Counted from the first letter of the stretch, positions 6,193-13,267 are shown. The stretch: 14,882 bases of DNA from Campylobacteraceae bacterium (GCA_027081065.1 JALWLW010000082.1:1-14882), one strand, 5' to 3'. Numbers and translations are program-made. Notes: generated by a model not told the origin, from the sequence alone.

Positions 6193-7887
6193 TTAGTATG
6201 CCTCTTTTATGGGATCTTTTGGAAAAAGTTCTACTTCTATAGGGAACTCTTTAACGGTAGCAACACCTTCAGCTACAATTCTAAGTTGAAAGTTAACTAT
6301 TCTTACTTCAGTATCCGAAGTATATATTCCACGAGTAAATACAACATTAAAACAAACTTCATCACCTGCATTAACATTATCTATAGAATCCCCTGCAACT
6401 GCTCCTTCTATATTAGGAGTAATACTTTCGACAACGCTACCATCATCACCGATAGCTTCTAATATTACTGAAATGTCTGTACTTGTTCCTGCAATTGCTG
6501 ACTCAATAGCTGCTACAATCTCAGAACTATCAGCAGATAAATTGAAAACACTTCCATCGGTCAAGTCTGCAATTTCGATAACATCAGCGATACTTCCTCC
6601 AGATTGAAGTCCGAAAACTTTAATACCTTTACTTACTAAACTATCAACTGTTTCTGTTAACCCATGTCCAGGATAATCTGGTTCATCATCTGAATTATGA
6701 AAACCAGCATCTGTAGCTAAAAAGATAATTGGTAAAGCACCCTCTCTCCAACCTGTAGCAGCTTCTCCTCCCTGAAAAAGTGCTTCTAATTGGCTTTCAG
6801 GACCATCACGACCATATAAAAGATCTAAATTGTTAATTGCAGTTGTTACCAAGGAAAAATCATCAGTAAGAGGTTGATCTAATCTGAATGCATAATCTAC
6901 TGCTCCACCATATGGAGATATAGGGAAGTCACTAAAACTTGCTACAGAAATTTGTACATCTTGACCTGCCTCTTCAAATGCCGATATAATTTCATTGGCT
7001 CTTGCTCTAAATACAGCTAAATCATCTCCATAACTACCTGAAACATCAATTAAAAACATAATATCTACTTTCTGAAAAACTTCAGTACTATCAGGGATAG
7101 TTGCACATATAACTTTACTAATACTCTCTTTATCAAAAGGTATTGTAACTTTTATTAAATCAGGAGATATTGGATCACAAGGCATTTCAAAAGTAGTATG
7201 AATATTAAAGTCTCGTGCATCACTCATTGCAGAGTTACCAACAGTATTAAAGGCTAAAGCTTTAATAACATATGTTCTATCACATGTTAGACCCGTTAAT
7301 GTTACGTAAGTGTCACTTGGAGCTGTAGCATTATTCTCAGGAATCGTTACATTAATATCTCCACTTTCATCAAATAGTAAAAATCCATCTTCATTATCAG
7401 CATTGTCTAAGAAGTTTATTCGTACTGAAGTTTTATCAATGGGGGTTACACCTATATATGGCCCAGGAGCAGCTGGTATATCCATAGCTGGTTCATCAGA
7501 ACATGGTGTTGAAAATGTACTATGAATATTAAAGTGTTGTGTATCACTAGTTGACGAATTCCCATCAGCATTAAAAGCAAGAACCTTAGCTGAATAGAGT
7601 TTATCACATACTAAACCAGTAATATCGGCATAAACAGTATCAGTATTAGAGGCAGGAATTAGTTTATTTTTAACTAACTCTGATGTTGCATAGTCATATA
7701 TGGAAGCATAAAAACCATCTTCATTATTTGAGTTGTCTTGGGTTGAAACACGAACGGAAGTACTTGATAACTTACTAACACCAACATAGCTCCCTGGAGC
7801 ATTTGGCACAGCAGCTTCTGCGAAAGAGCTAAGAAGTGTTAACCCTGTTAATAGACTTATAAAAAGTCCCTTTCTATACTTAAACAT
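6193..7887 (-). CDS. Secreted protein with two FN3-like repeats and an integrin-beta-like VWA domain
   Basis: The protein has 564 residues. Residues 1-26 form a Sec signal peptide (cut near AEA-AVP). Residues 27-129 and 137-237 are two related FN3-like repeats, each with a cysteine pair (C94/C129 and C202/C237). Residues 274 to about 468 form a von Willebrand A domain with DVSGSYGDD: MIDAS D281, S283, S285, and the adjacent D288, D289 that match the integrin ADMIDAS. SFSDFPISPY (D320), GRDGPES (D361, P363, E364) and ATDAGFH (D393) align by eye with integrin beta betaI motifs. Flanking segments 244-273 and 471-553 (VNAGDEVCFNV) resemble the two halves of the integrin hybrid domain, with C261 and C512 available to pair. 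The start has AAGGA (7896-7900). It appears monocistronic. An adhesive, metal-dependent binding role is inferred; the ligand is unknown. Confidence 0.85.
   Translation of the reverse strand: MFKYRKGLFISLLTGLTLLSSFAEAAVPNAPGSYVGVSKLSSTSVRVSTQDNSNNEDGFYASIYDYATSELVKNKLIPASNTDTVYADITGLVCDKLYSAKVLAFNADGNSSTSDTQHFNIHSTFSTPCSDEPAMDIPAAPGPYIGVTPIDKTSVRINFLDNADNEDGFLLFDESGDINVTIPENNATAPSDTYVTLTGLTCDRTYVIKALAFNTVGNSAMSDARDFNIHTTFEMPCDPISPDLIKVTIPFDKESISKVICATIPDSTEVFQKVDIMFLIDVSGSYGDDLAVFRARANEIISAFEEAGQDVQISVASFSDFPISPYGGAVDYAFRLDQPLTDDFSLVTTAINNLDLLYGRDGPESQLEALFQGGEAATGWREGALPIIFLATDAGFHNSDDEPDYPGHGLTETVDSLVSKGIKVFGLQSGGSIADVIEIADLTDGSVFNLSADSSEIVAAIESAIAGTSTDISVILEAIGDDGSVVESITPNIEGAVAGDSIDNVNAGDEVCFNVVFTRGIYTSDTEVRIVNFQLRIVAEGVATVKEFPIEVELFPKDPIKEAY
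7177..7809 (-). repeat. Tandem FN3-like repeat-coding units
   Basis: Two units of about 100 codons (7501-7809 and 7177-7479) encode matching segments: APGxYxGV near the start, D-N-x-NEDGF, a T-G-L-x-C-D core, KxLAFNxxGNS, and a closing FNIHxTFxxPC. The shared wording, down to similar bases around the FNIH codons, indicates an internal duplication within the gene. Confidence 0.7.
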
Positions 7888-7940
7888 AATAATTTCCTTT
7901 TTTTATGTTAGTTTCAAATTAAATAGTTGTTAGGCAACTA

Positions 7941-7971
7941 AAAAAGCTTATTCAAGTAACTTTACTTGAAT
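7941..7971 (-). terminator. Terminator-like hairpin upstream of the FN3/VWA gene
   Basis: ATTCAAGTAA (7950-7959) and TTACTTGAAT (7962-7971) are perfect complements. On the minus strand the stem is followed by AAGCTTTTTTAG. A second, shorter stem, TAGTTG/CAACTA (7924-7940), follows it. It could end transcription from the RlpA operon 200 bases upstream, or sit in the leader of the FN3/VWA gene as an attenuator. Confidence 0.5.
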
Positions 7972-8000
7972 AGGGGCATATTAACATAAAGTATATAATA

Positions 8001-8047
8001 TAATTATAAAAAAATATATTTTATTTATATATATTTTTTTATAATTA
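8001..8047. repeat. Perfect 19-base inverted repeat made only of A and T
   Basis: The arms at 8001-8019 and 8029-8047 are exact reverse complements around a nine-base spacer, and every base is A or T. Each arm has a run of seven A (8008-8014) or T (8034-8040). It lies in the 290-base spacer between the FN3/VWA gene and the RlpA pair. Apart from this repeat and the hairpin nearer the FN3/VWA gene, 7888-8179 holds no gene that I can see. Several TATAAT-like strings in and around it could include the FN3/VWA promoter. Confidence 0.6.
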
Positions 8048-8179
8048 ATATTATTATCTATTTAAAAAAATTAAGTATTTGGACAGTAAAGTTATTTAAA
8101 AGATTAGTTTTGGGGTGAAATTTTTAATAAACAGGATGATATTATCTTTATTGTCAAATTTATGATTTTTCTTTATGGA

Positions 8180-8551
8180 CTACTTCTTAATTACTTTAAC
8201 TTTTAATTTTACCACCCCTTTATTGACATAGCCTAGTTTTTTGGCTGCTATGTAAGATAGGTCGATAATGCGTCCTTTTGCATAAGGCCCTCGGTCATTA
8301 ATACGAACAATTACTTTACGGTTATTTGTAAGGTTGGTTACCTCTACCATAGTATTAAATGGCAAGGTTTTATGGGCAGCTGTGTAAGCATACATATTGT
8401 ATCTTTCGCCACTAGCTGTTTTTTGTCCTTGAAACTTTTTACCATACCAACTCCCTTTACCTATTTGTGCGTTATTTACTTTAGCACAAGCAAGGGTTGA
8501 GAGTGATATAAGCAATGAGAGTACCAGTTTTATAATTAAAATGTTTTTCAT
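8180..8551 (-). CDS. RlpA-like double-psi beta-barrel protein, short paralogue
   Basis: This 123-residue protein has a signal peptide (about 1-23) followed by a single RlpA-type double-psi beta-barrel: GSWYGKKFQGQKTASGERYNMY, TAAHKTLPFNT, VRINDRGPY, RIIDLSYIAAKKLG. RlpA proteins act on peptidoglycan at the septum, and some are lytic transglycosylases that cleave strands lacking stem peptides. Glu49 and His60 match two residues reported as essential in Pseudomonas RlpA; the third, an Asp, is Asn52 here. There is no SPOR domain. The ATG at 8551 lies one base after the stop of the upstream paralogue, with AAGG six bases before it. A GTG at 8569 would also be in frame but would overlap that gene, so I prefer the ATG. 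STLAC near the cleavage site is not a good lipobox. Confidence 0.88.
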   Translation of the reverse strand: MKNILIIKLVLSLLISLSTLACAKVNNAQIGKGSWYGKKFQGQKTASGERYNMYAYTAAHKTLPFNTMVEVTNLTNNRKVIVRINDRGPYAKGRIIDLSYIAAKKLGYVNKGVVKLKVKVIKK

Positions 8552-8552
8552 C

Positions 8553-9227
8553 TTATACCTTATATGCACCTAAAAATTTTTTTGATTTTAAAAGTTGATT
8601 GGCTTCCCATGGTGTACATTTTAAAATTATTTTATAGGCTGTCTTTTTTTTATGCTTAATATATTGTTTAACAATAGTAGCATTTTTTAATTTGTGTTTT
8701 TCTTTAAATAGTTTGGCATTCTTTTTATTAAAGAAAGAGGCAATTTGAATTTTTTGATTTCTAATAATTTTTCTTTTTTTAGAGCTTTTTGTAGATTTTG
8801 AAGACAAAACTTCAATTTTAATTCTCTCAACCCCTTTTTTAACAAAGCCTAGTTTTTTTGCTGCAGCGTAAGAGAGGTCAATGTTTCGTGAAGAGTAAAA
8901 TGGTCCTCTGTCATTAACTCTAACAATAACAGAACGCCAATTTTTTAAACTGGTTACCTTTAAGACTGTTCCTAATGCATAAGTACGGTGAGCAGCTGTC
9001 ATGCTATACATGTTATAGCGTTCTCCATTGGCTGTTAATCGACCATGAAAAGGTTTTCCATACCATGAGGCTTTACCATACTTAATTGTTCCTCGTTTAA
9101 CATAGTGAGGATAGTATTTGATACCTCTGTCTTTGTAGGGGCGAATGTTGTTGTCTTTGGCTAAAGAAGTTGAGCTAAGTGTGAGTAAGGCAAAGAGTAA
9201 TATTATGCCATAGTTGATAATGTTCAT
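8553..9227 (-). CDS. rlpA: RlpA-like septal peptidoglycan protein with SPOR domain
   Basis: The protein has 224 residues. A signal peptide covers about 1-23, and a double-psi beta-barrel covers about 49-140 (KASWYGKPFHGRLTANGERYNMY, TAAHRTYALGT, VRVNDRGPF, RNIDLSYAAAKKLG). A Lys/Ser-rich linker is followed by a C-terminal SPOR-like segment, 158-224 (QKIQIASFFNKKNAKLF...AYKIILKC...GAYKV). SPOR domains bind denuded glycan strands at division sites, so a septal periplasmic role is expected. Glu69 and His80 are conserved, while the usual Asp is Asn72. No lipobox is evident, unlike enterobacterial RlpA. AAAAGGA lies about nine bases before the ATG. It forms a two-gene operon with the shorter paralogue (one-base gap), and its promoter region is shared divergently with htpG. 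The gene symbol rests on domain order. Confidence 0.88.
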   Translation of the reverse strand: MNIINYGIILLFALLTLSSTSLAKDNNIRPYKDRGIKYYPHYVKRGTIKYGKASWYGKPFHGRLTANGERYNMYSMTAAHRTYALGTVLKVTSLKNWRSVIVRVNDRGPFYSSRNIDLSYAAAKKLGFVKKGVERIKIEVLSSKSTKSSKKRKIIRNQKIQIASFFNKKNAKLFKEKHKLKNATIVKQYIKHKKKTAYKIILKCTPWEANQLLKSKKFLGAYKV

Positions 9228-9260
9228 TTAAGTATGTCCTTTTTTAACAATGAAGTTAAA

Positions 9261-9266
9261 ATTATA
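9261..9266 (-). promoter_or_regulatory. Candidate -10 for the RlpA operon
   Basis: Read on the minus strand this is a perfect TATAAT, 34 bases before the ATG at 9227, giving a short leader that still contains the AAAAGGA ribosome site. There is no TGn extension and no clear -35, so it rests on the hexamer and its position. Confidence 0.45.
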
Positions 9267-9358
9267 GTTTAATATAATTAAAGTAAACTATTAAGTAAAG
9301 AGACTCAACTTTATTGTTTAAATCAACTAAAACTATTGAAAATTTACAAAAAATATAT

Positions 9359-9364
9359 TATAAT
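9359..9364 (+). promoter_or_regulatory. Candidate -10 for htpG
   Basis: A perfect TATAAT about 50 bases upstream of the htpG ATG, so transcription would start near 9371. This places any upstream in-frame start, such as TTG at 9336, outside the message. No CIRCE-type (TTAGCACTC/GAGTGCTAA) or other heat-shock operator is visible in 9228-9413. Confidence 0.45.
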
Positions 9365-9413
9365 TCCAAAAATATTTACTAAAATAAATTTCACTAATAA
9401 AAGGAACAAAAAG

Positions 9414-11276
9414 ATGGCAAAACATCAGTTTCAAACAGAGATAGGGCAACTCTTAAAATTAATGACCCATTCACTCTACTCAAACAAAGAGATATTTATT
9501 AGAGAACTTGTATCTAACTCATCAGATGCAATAGATAAATTTAATCATATGCAATTAACTGATGATAAGTTCAAAGATGAAAATTGGGCTGGTCAAATTA
9601 ATATTAATTTAGATGAAGATGATAACTCTTTAACCATTGCCGATAACGGTATTGGTATGAATGAAGAAGACCTCATGAATAACCTTGGAACAATTGCTAA
9701 GTCTGGAACGAAGGCATTTGTTGAAAGTTTAACGGGAGATGCTAAGAAAGACTCTAACCTTATTGGTCAATTTGGGGTTGGTTTTTATTCTGTGTTTATG
9801 GTTTCTGATAATGTAGAAGTAATTACCAAAAAAGCTGGTGAAGACCAAGCTTATAAGTTTGCAACCGATGGAACAGGTGAATTTGAGATTACTCCTGTAA
9901 CCAAAGAGTCTCATGGTACAGTCATTTACATTAAGCTTAAAGAGGATGAAAAAGAGTTTTTACAAAAGCATCGAGTAGAATCAGTAGTTAAAAAATACTC
10001 TAATCATATTGCTTATCCAATTATGATGCACTTTAAAGAGGATGAAACAACAGGTGAGGGTGATGATGCTGTTACTAAAAAAGTAAGAAAATCAGAACAA
10101 GTAAATGCTGCAACTGCATTGTGGGCTATACCAAAATCTGAACTTAAAAAAGAGGACTATTTAGAGTTTTACAAAGGGCTTTCACACTCTGATGATGAGC
10201 CTTTAAAGTATTTGCATAACAAAGTAGAGGGAGCTCAGGAGTTTACAACACTTTTTTACATTCCCAAAATAGCTCCAATGGACATGAACCGAGCTGACTA
10301 TTCAAGTCATATTAAACTTTATGTTAAGCGTGTATTTATTACTGATGATGACAAAGAACTTTTACCAACATACTTACGTTTTGTACATGGTATTATTGAC
10401 TCAGAAGATTTACCACTTAATGTAAGCCGTGAAATTCTTCAAGACAATAGAATTTTAGCAAACATTAAACAAAGTTCAACAAAGAAGATTTTACAAGCGA
10501 TTAAAAAGCTAAAAGGTGAAGAAGCTGATATTTTTACAGCTCAATATAATAACCTTATTAAAGAGGGAATTTACACCGATTATATTAACAAAGACTTGTT
10601 ACTTGATATTGTTAAGTATAAGTCGTCAACACAAGAGGGCATGGTTACCTTTGCTGATTATATTTCACGTGCTGATTCTGAGAAAAAAGAGATTTACTAT
10701 ATTGTTGGTGAGAGTGAACAAGTACTTAGAAACTCTCCACTTCTTGAAGCTTATAACAAAGCAAATATTGAAGTTCTTCTAATGGACAATAAAAATGAAG
10801 ATACCATTGTAACTCCAATGATTGGAGAGTACAAAGAGTGGGAACTTAAAGATATTACAGCCATTGATGCACCTGATTCTAAAACTGAAGAAGAGAAAGA
10901 AGAAATTTCTAAAGAGTTTAAAGGATTAACCGAAAAGATTAAAGAAGTTCTTGGTGAAACAGTAAAAGATGTAAGAATTTCAAGTCGATTAACAAGCAGT
11001 CCTTCATGTGTGGTAAAAGACAACTCTAGCCCATTAGCAGGAATGGAAGAGATGTTTGCACAAATGGGTAAAACCATGCCAGAGACACCACTGTACTTAG
11101 AGTTAAACCCTGATCATGATATGATTAAAAAATTAGATAAGCTTGAAAAAGATGATATCTTTGCTGACATGGCGTGGATTTTATTTGATTCGGCTAAGTT
11201 GTCTGAAGGGTTAGAGCCTAAAGATAAGGCAGCATTTTCAGCTAGAGTAGCAAGAGTGGCAACTGAAGCGCTCTAA
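9414..11276 (+). CDS. htpG: Chaperone HtpG (bacterial Hsp90)
   Basis: HtpG is a cytoplasmic ATP-dependent dimeric chaperone. With ATG at 9414 it has 620 residues, close to E. coli HtpG. The N-terminal GHKL ATPase shows FIRELVSNSSDAIDKF (E31 general base, N35 for Mg/ATP, D38), IADNGIGM (D77-M82), GTIAKSGTKAF and the lid GQFGVGFYSVFMV. The middle domain contains LYVKRVFITDD and LPLNVSREILQ, and the C-terminal dimerisation domain holds the MEEMFAQMG region. The frame is open upstream to 9336, but that TTG lacks a ribosome site, lies before the probable transcription start and would add 26 lysine-rich residues. AAGGAA at 9401-9406 sets the start at MAKHQFQTEIGQLL. It appears monocistronic. No classic heat-shock operator is seen. 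Confidence 0.97.
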   Translation: MAKHQFQTEIGQLLKLMTHSLYSNKEIFIRELVSNSSDAIDKFNHMQLTDDKFKDENWAGQININLDEDDNSLTIADNGIGMNEEDLMNNLGTIAKSGTKAFVESLTGDAKKDSNLIGQFGVGFYSVFMVSDNVEVITKKAGEDQAYKFATDGTGEFEITPVTKESHGTVIYIKLKEDEKEFLQKHRVESVVKKYSNHIAYPIMMHFKEDETTGEGDDAVTKKVRKSEQVNAATALWAIPKSELKKEDYLEFYKGLSHSDDEPLKYLHNKVEGAQEFTTLFYIPKIAPMDMNRADYSSHIKLYVKRVFITDDDKELLPTYLRFVHGIIDSEDLPLNVSREILQDNRILANIKQSSTKKILQAIKKLKGEEADIFTAQYNNLIKEGIYTDYINKDLLLDIVKYKSSTQEGMVTFADYISRADSEKKEIYYIVGESEQVLRNSPLLEAYNKANIEVLLMDNKNEDTIVTPMIGEYKEWELKDITAIDAPDSKTEEEKEEISKEFKGLTEKIKEVLGETVKDVRISSRLTSSPSCVVKDNSSPLAGMEEMFAQMGKTMPETPLYLELNPDHDMIKKLDKLEKDDIFADMAWILFDSAKLSEGLEPKDKAAFSARVARVATEAL

Positions 11277-11326
11277 TAGTAAAAAACACAAAATATTTTT
11301 TAAAGTTATAAATTAAGCAATATATA

Positions 11327-11364
11327 AGTTTTGTTCACACTGTGAATAAAGTGTGAACAAAATT
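11327..11364. promoter_or_regulatory. Strong inverted repeat containing a TTCACA-N-TGTGAA palindrome
   Basis: TTTTGTTCACAC (11329-11340) and GTGTGAACAAAA (11351-11362) form a perfect 12-base stem with a ten-base loop. An alternative, tighter palindrome, TTCACA-C-TGTGAA, occupies 11334-11346. It lies 50 bases after the htpG stop and about 86 bases before the UPF0323 lipoprotein gene. It could end the htpG transcript, although its T tail is poor, or it could be the upstream half of a two-site operator. Confidence 0.5.
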
Positions 11365-11394
11365 ATAGTAAATTTAAATAATTTTACTAAAAAA

Positions 11395-11400
11395 TATATT
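11395..11400 (+). promoter_or_regulatory. Candidate -10 for the lipoprotein/ATP-grasp operon
   Basis: TATATT lies two bases before the second TTCACA-N-TGTGAA palindrome and about 50 bases before the lipoprotein ATG. If it is used, transcription would begin inside or next to that palindrome. The surrounding DNA is rich in similar A/T strings, so the choice is weak. Confidence 0.3.
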
Positions 11401-11402
11401 TT

Positions 11403-11417
11403 ATTCACAATGTGAAT
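11403..11417. promoter_or_regulatory. Candidate operator ATTCACA-A-TGTGAAT
   Basis: A perfect 7+1+7 palindrome sharing the TTCACA-N-TGTGAA core with the one at 11334-11346, their centres being 70 bases apart. A further half-site, TTTCACA, lies at about 11425-11431. Two equal palindromes before one start codon suggest a dimeric repressor or activator. The factor is not identifiable. The core has the opposite half-site order to a CRP site (TGTGA-N6-TCACA). Confidence 0.5.
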
Positions 11418-11449
11418 GAAAATATTTCACAAACATCAAGGAGATAAAG

Positions 11450-12073
11450 ATGAATAGACATATTAATAAAGTTTCAGACTATGCAATGGTAGGTGGACTT
11501 TCTGTTGTAGCACTGCTTGGTGTTCAAGGTTGTGGTGATGCTGGTGGAGATATGAACTCTCCAGAGCAACAAGAACAGAGCATTGAGAAAAAAGGTGCTT
11601 CAGTTACCATTGAAAAACAAGCTGATGGCTCTTACAAGATTATTGATGAATTTCCAAGTGCCACAACACGTGTTATTTTAAAAGAAGATGGTGTTGAACG
11701 TATTCTTACTCAAGAAGAGATTGATAAGTTGGTTAAAGAAGAGGAGGCTAGAGTTGAAGCTGGAACGTCAAAATTGACTCAAAACCCTGATGAGGTAAGA
11801 GAGTCTGGTGGGATGGGACTAGCTGGAACACTCATGGCATCAATGGCTGCTGGTATGGTTGGAGCAATGCTTATGAACAAGCTTATGAACAACCAAAATT
11901 ATCAACAAAATAGAAGAACTTCTTATAAGTCTCCAAGCACTTACTCTAGGTCTCAAAACTCATTTAAAAAGAATGCAGCAGCATCTAAGTCAAGAGCATC
12001 TTCTTCTAAAAAATCTGGTTTCTTTAGTAACAATAAAAAAGCATCTTCTCGTTCTTCAAGTTTTGGTGGTTAA
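11450..12073 (+). CDS. UPF0323-family lipoprotein
   Basis: This 207-residue protein resembles the UPF0323 lipoproteins that I recall from Campylobacter and Helicobacter. The N-terminus has a hydrophobic segment ending VQGC, with C28 as the likely lipidated cysteine. Residues 50-105 form a charged soluble part. Residues 119-147 are Gly/Met/Ala-rich and hydrophobic (GGMGLAGTLMASMAAGMVGAMLMNKL). Residues 148-207 are low complexity, rich in Ser, Lys, Asn and Arg, ending SSSFGG. A lipid anchor plus a helix would return the basic tail to the cytoplasm if the protein stays in the inner membrane. AAGGAG (11438-11443) fixes the start. It precedes the ATP-grasp gene by three bases, an arrangement like the unrelated-looking E. 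coli ygiB/ygiC pair. Its biochemical role is unknown to me. Confidence 0.85.
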   Translation: MNRHINKVSDYAMVGGLSVVALLGVQGCGDAGGDMNSPEQQEQSIEKKGASVTIEKQADGSYKIIDEFPSATTRVILKEDGVERILTQEEIDKLVKEEEARVEAGTSKLTQNPDEVRESGGMGLAGTLMASMAAGMVGAMLMNKLMNNQNYQQNRRTSYKSPSTYSRSQNSFKKNAAASKSRASSSKKSGFFSNNKKASSRSSSFGG

Positions 12074-12076
12074 GTC

Positions 12077-13264
12077 ATGAACCTTAGATCTATTAAAGTT
12101 CCTGATGACAAGTACTTAGAAAGCATTGGTTTCATTTGGCATACCGATGATGACTCAACCCCTTACATTGCCAATGAAATTGTAGAGGTCGATTCTGAAG
12201 AGGCAGATGCTTACTACGAAGCTGCCAATGAGCTTTACGATATGTTTGTAGAGGCTGGTGAATATGTGATTGAAAATGAACTTTTTCACGAATTAGGCAT
12301 TCCTTTTAATTTGATTGATGCTGTAAAGATGTCATGGGACAATGATGTTCATTGGCACTTGTACGGTCGTTTTGATTTTGCAGGTGGGCTAGATGGTAAA
12401 CCCATAAAACTCATTGAATTTAACGCCGACACACCAACAGCACTTTTTGAAACATCAATCGTTCAATGGGCAACGCTTAAGCTTAATGGTATGGAAGAGT
12501 CTCATCAGTTCAATAATTTACATGAAGCCTTAGTTGATAATTTTAAACGGCTGATTACCATGGAAGAGGATGTATCTTCATTTGAGGAGCGTTATGAGGG
12601 CTGGAAAATTCTCTTCTCTTCTGTAAAAGGTAACATCGAAGAAGAGAACACCGTAAAACTTTTGCAAAGCATTGCCAATGAAGCTGGATACGTGACAGAG
12701 TTTGCCTATGCCGATGAAGTTGAGTTTGACGGTGAAGAGGGTGTTTTCTACAAAGAAGAGAACTATGAGTATTGGTTTAAACTCTTGCCATGGGAAGATA
12801 TTGCCATTGAAGAGGCTGACTTAGCCATGTTGATGACACAGATTATGGAAAATCAAAAAGCAATTTTCTTGAATCCTGCATATACATTAATGTTCCAGTC
12901 AAAAGCATTCATGGCGATTTTATGGGAACTCTACCCAAATCATCCCTTACTGCTTGAAACTTCATTTGAGCCACTAGAAGGTGTGCCACAAGTCGAAAAA
13001 AGAATCTTTGGACGTGAAGGTGCAAACACAACCATTGTAAACGAAGATGAAGAGATAATCGCTCAAACAGATGGCGAGTATGGTGAGTTCGCTTCTATTT
13101 TCCAAGAGTATGTAGAGCTTCCAACTAACGATAAGGGCGAAAGCTACCAAGCTGGTGTATTTTATGCATATGAAGGATGTGGTTTAGGCTTTAGAAAAGG
13201 TGGTCTTATTTTAGATAATGCTTCTAAGTTTGTTGGGCATGTTGTTACAGTTGAGCAGGTGTAA
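12077..13264 (+). CDS. Glutathionylspermidine-synthase-like ATP-grasp ligase
   Basis: This 395-residue protein matches the synthetase half of glutathionylspermidine synthases and the YgiC/YjfC group. Family landmarks are the N-terminal WHTDDDSTPY, HLYGRFDFAG (R98, D100), LIEFNADTPTALFE (E114, N116, expected Mg/ATP ligands), YEGWKILFSSVKGNIEE, FKLLPWE, NPAYTLMFQSKAFMAILWELYPNHPLLLETSFEP, and KRIFGREGANT (K309, R313). The N-terminal CHAP amidase of bifunctional GspSA is absent. GspS joins the glycine carboxylate of glutathione to spermidine using ATP, but many homologues lack proven glutathione activity, so the substrate here is open. Only a weak GGTGG precedes the ATG, three bases after the lipoprotein stop, which suggests translational coupling. 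An in-frame metallopeptidase frame continues directly after its TAA. Confidence 0.9.
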   Translation: MNLRSIKVPDDKYLESIGFIWHTDDDSTPYIANEIVEVDSEEADAYYEAANELYDMFVEAGEYVIENELFHELGIPFNLIDAVKMSWDNDVHWHLYGRFDFAGGLDGKPIKLIEFNADTPTALFETSIVQWATLKLNGMEESHQFNNLHEALVDNFKRLITMEEDVSSFEERYEGWKILFSSVKGNIEEENTVKLLQSIANEAGYVTEFAYADEVEFDGEEGVFYKEENYEYWFKLLPWEDIAIEEADLAMLMTQIMENQKAIFLNPAYTLMFQSKAFMAILWELYPNHPLLLETSFEPLEGVPQVEKRIFGREGANTTIVNEDEEIIAQTDGEYGEFASIFQEYVELPTNDKGESYQAGVFYAYEGCGLGFRKGGLILDNASKFVGHVVTVEQV

Positions 13265-13267
13265 AAT

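Noticed and set aside
8484..8498. Possible lipobox STLAC in the short RlpA paralogue.
   Set aside because: Positions -3 and -2 are Thr and Leu, which does not fit [LVI][ASTVI][GAS]C. ACA-K fits ordinary signal peptidase I cleavage better.
9336..9413. Upstream TTG start extending HtpG by 26 residues.
   Set aside because: It has no ribosome site, lies before the likely transcription start, and adds a lysine-rich segment foreign to the family. ATG at 9414 has AAGGAA and the conserved N-terminus.
10516..11077. Open frames in other phases and on the minus strand within htpG.
   Set aside because: They overlap a full-length conserved gene and lack ribosome sites and recognisable products.
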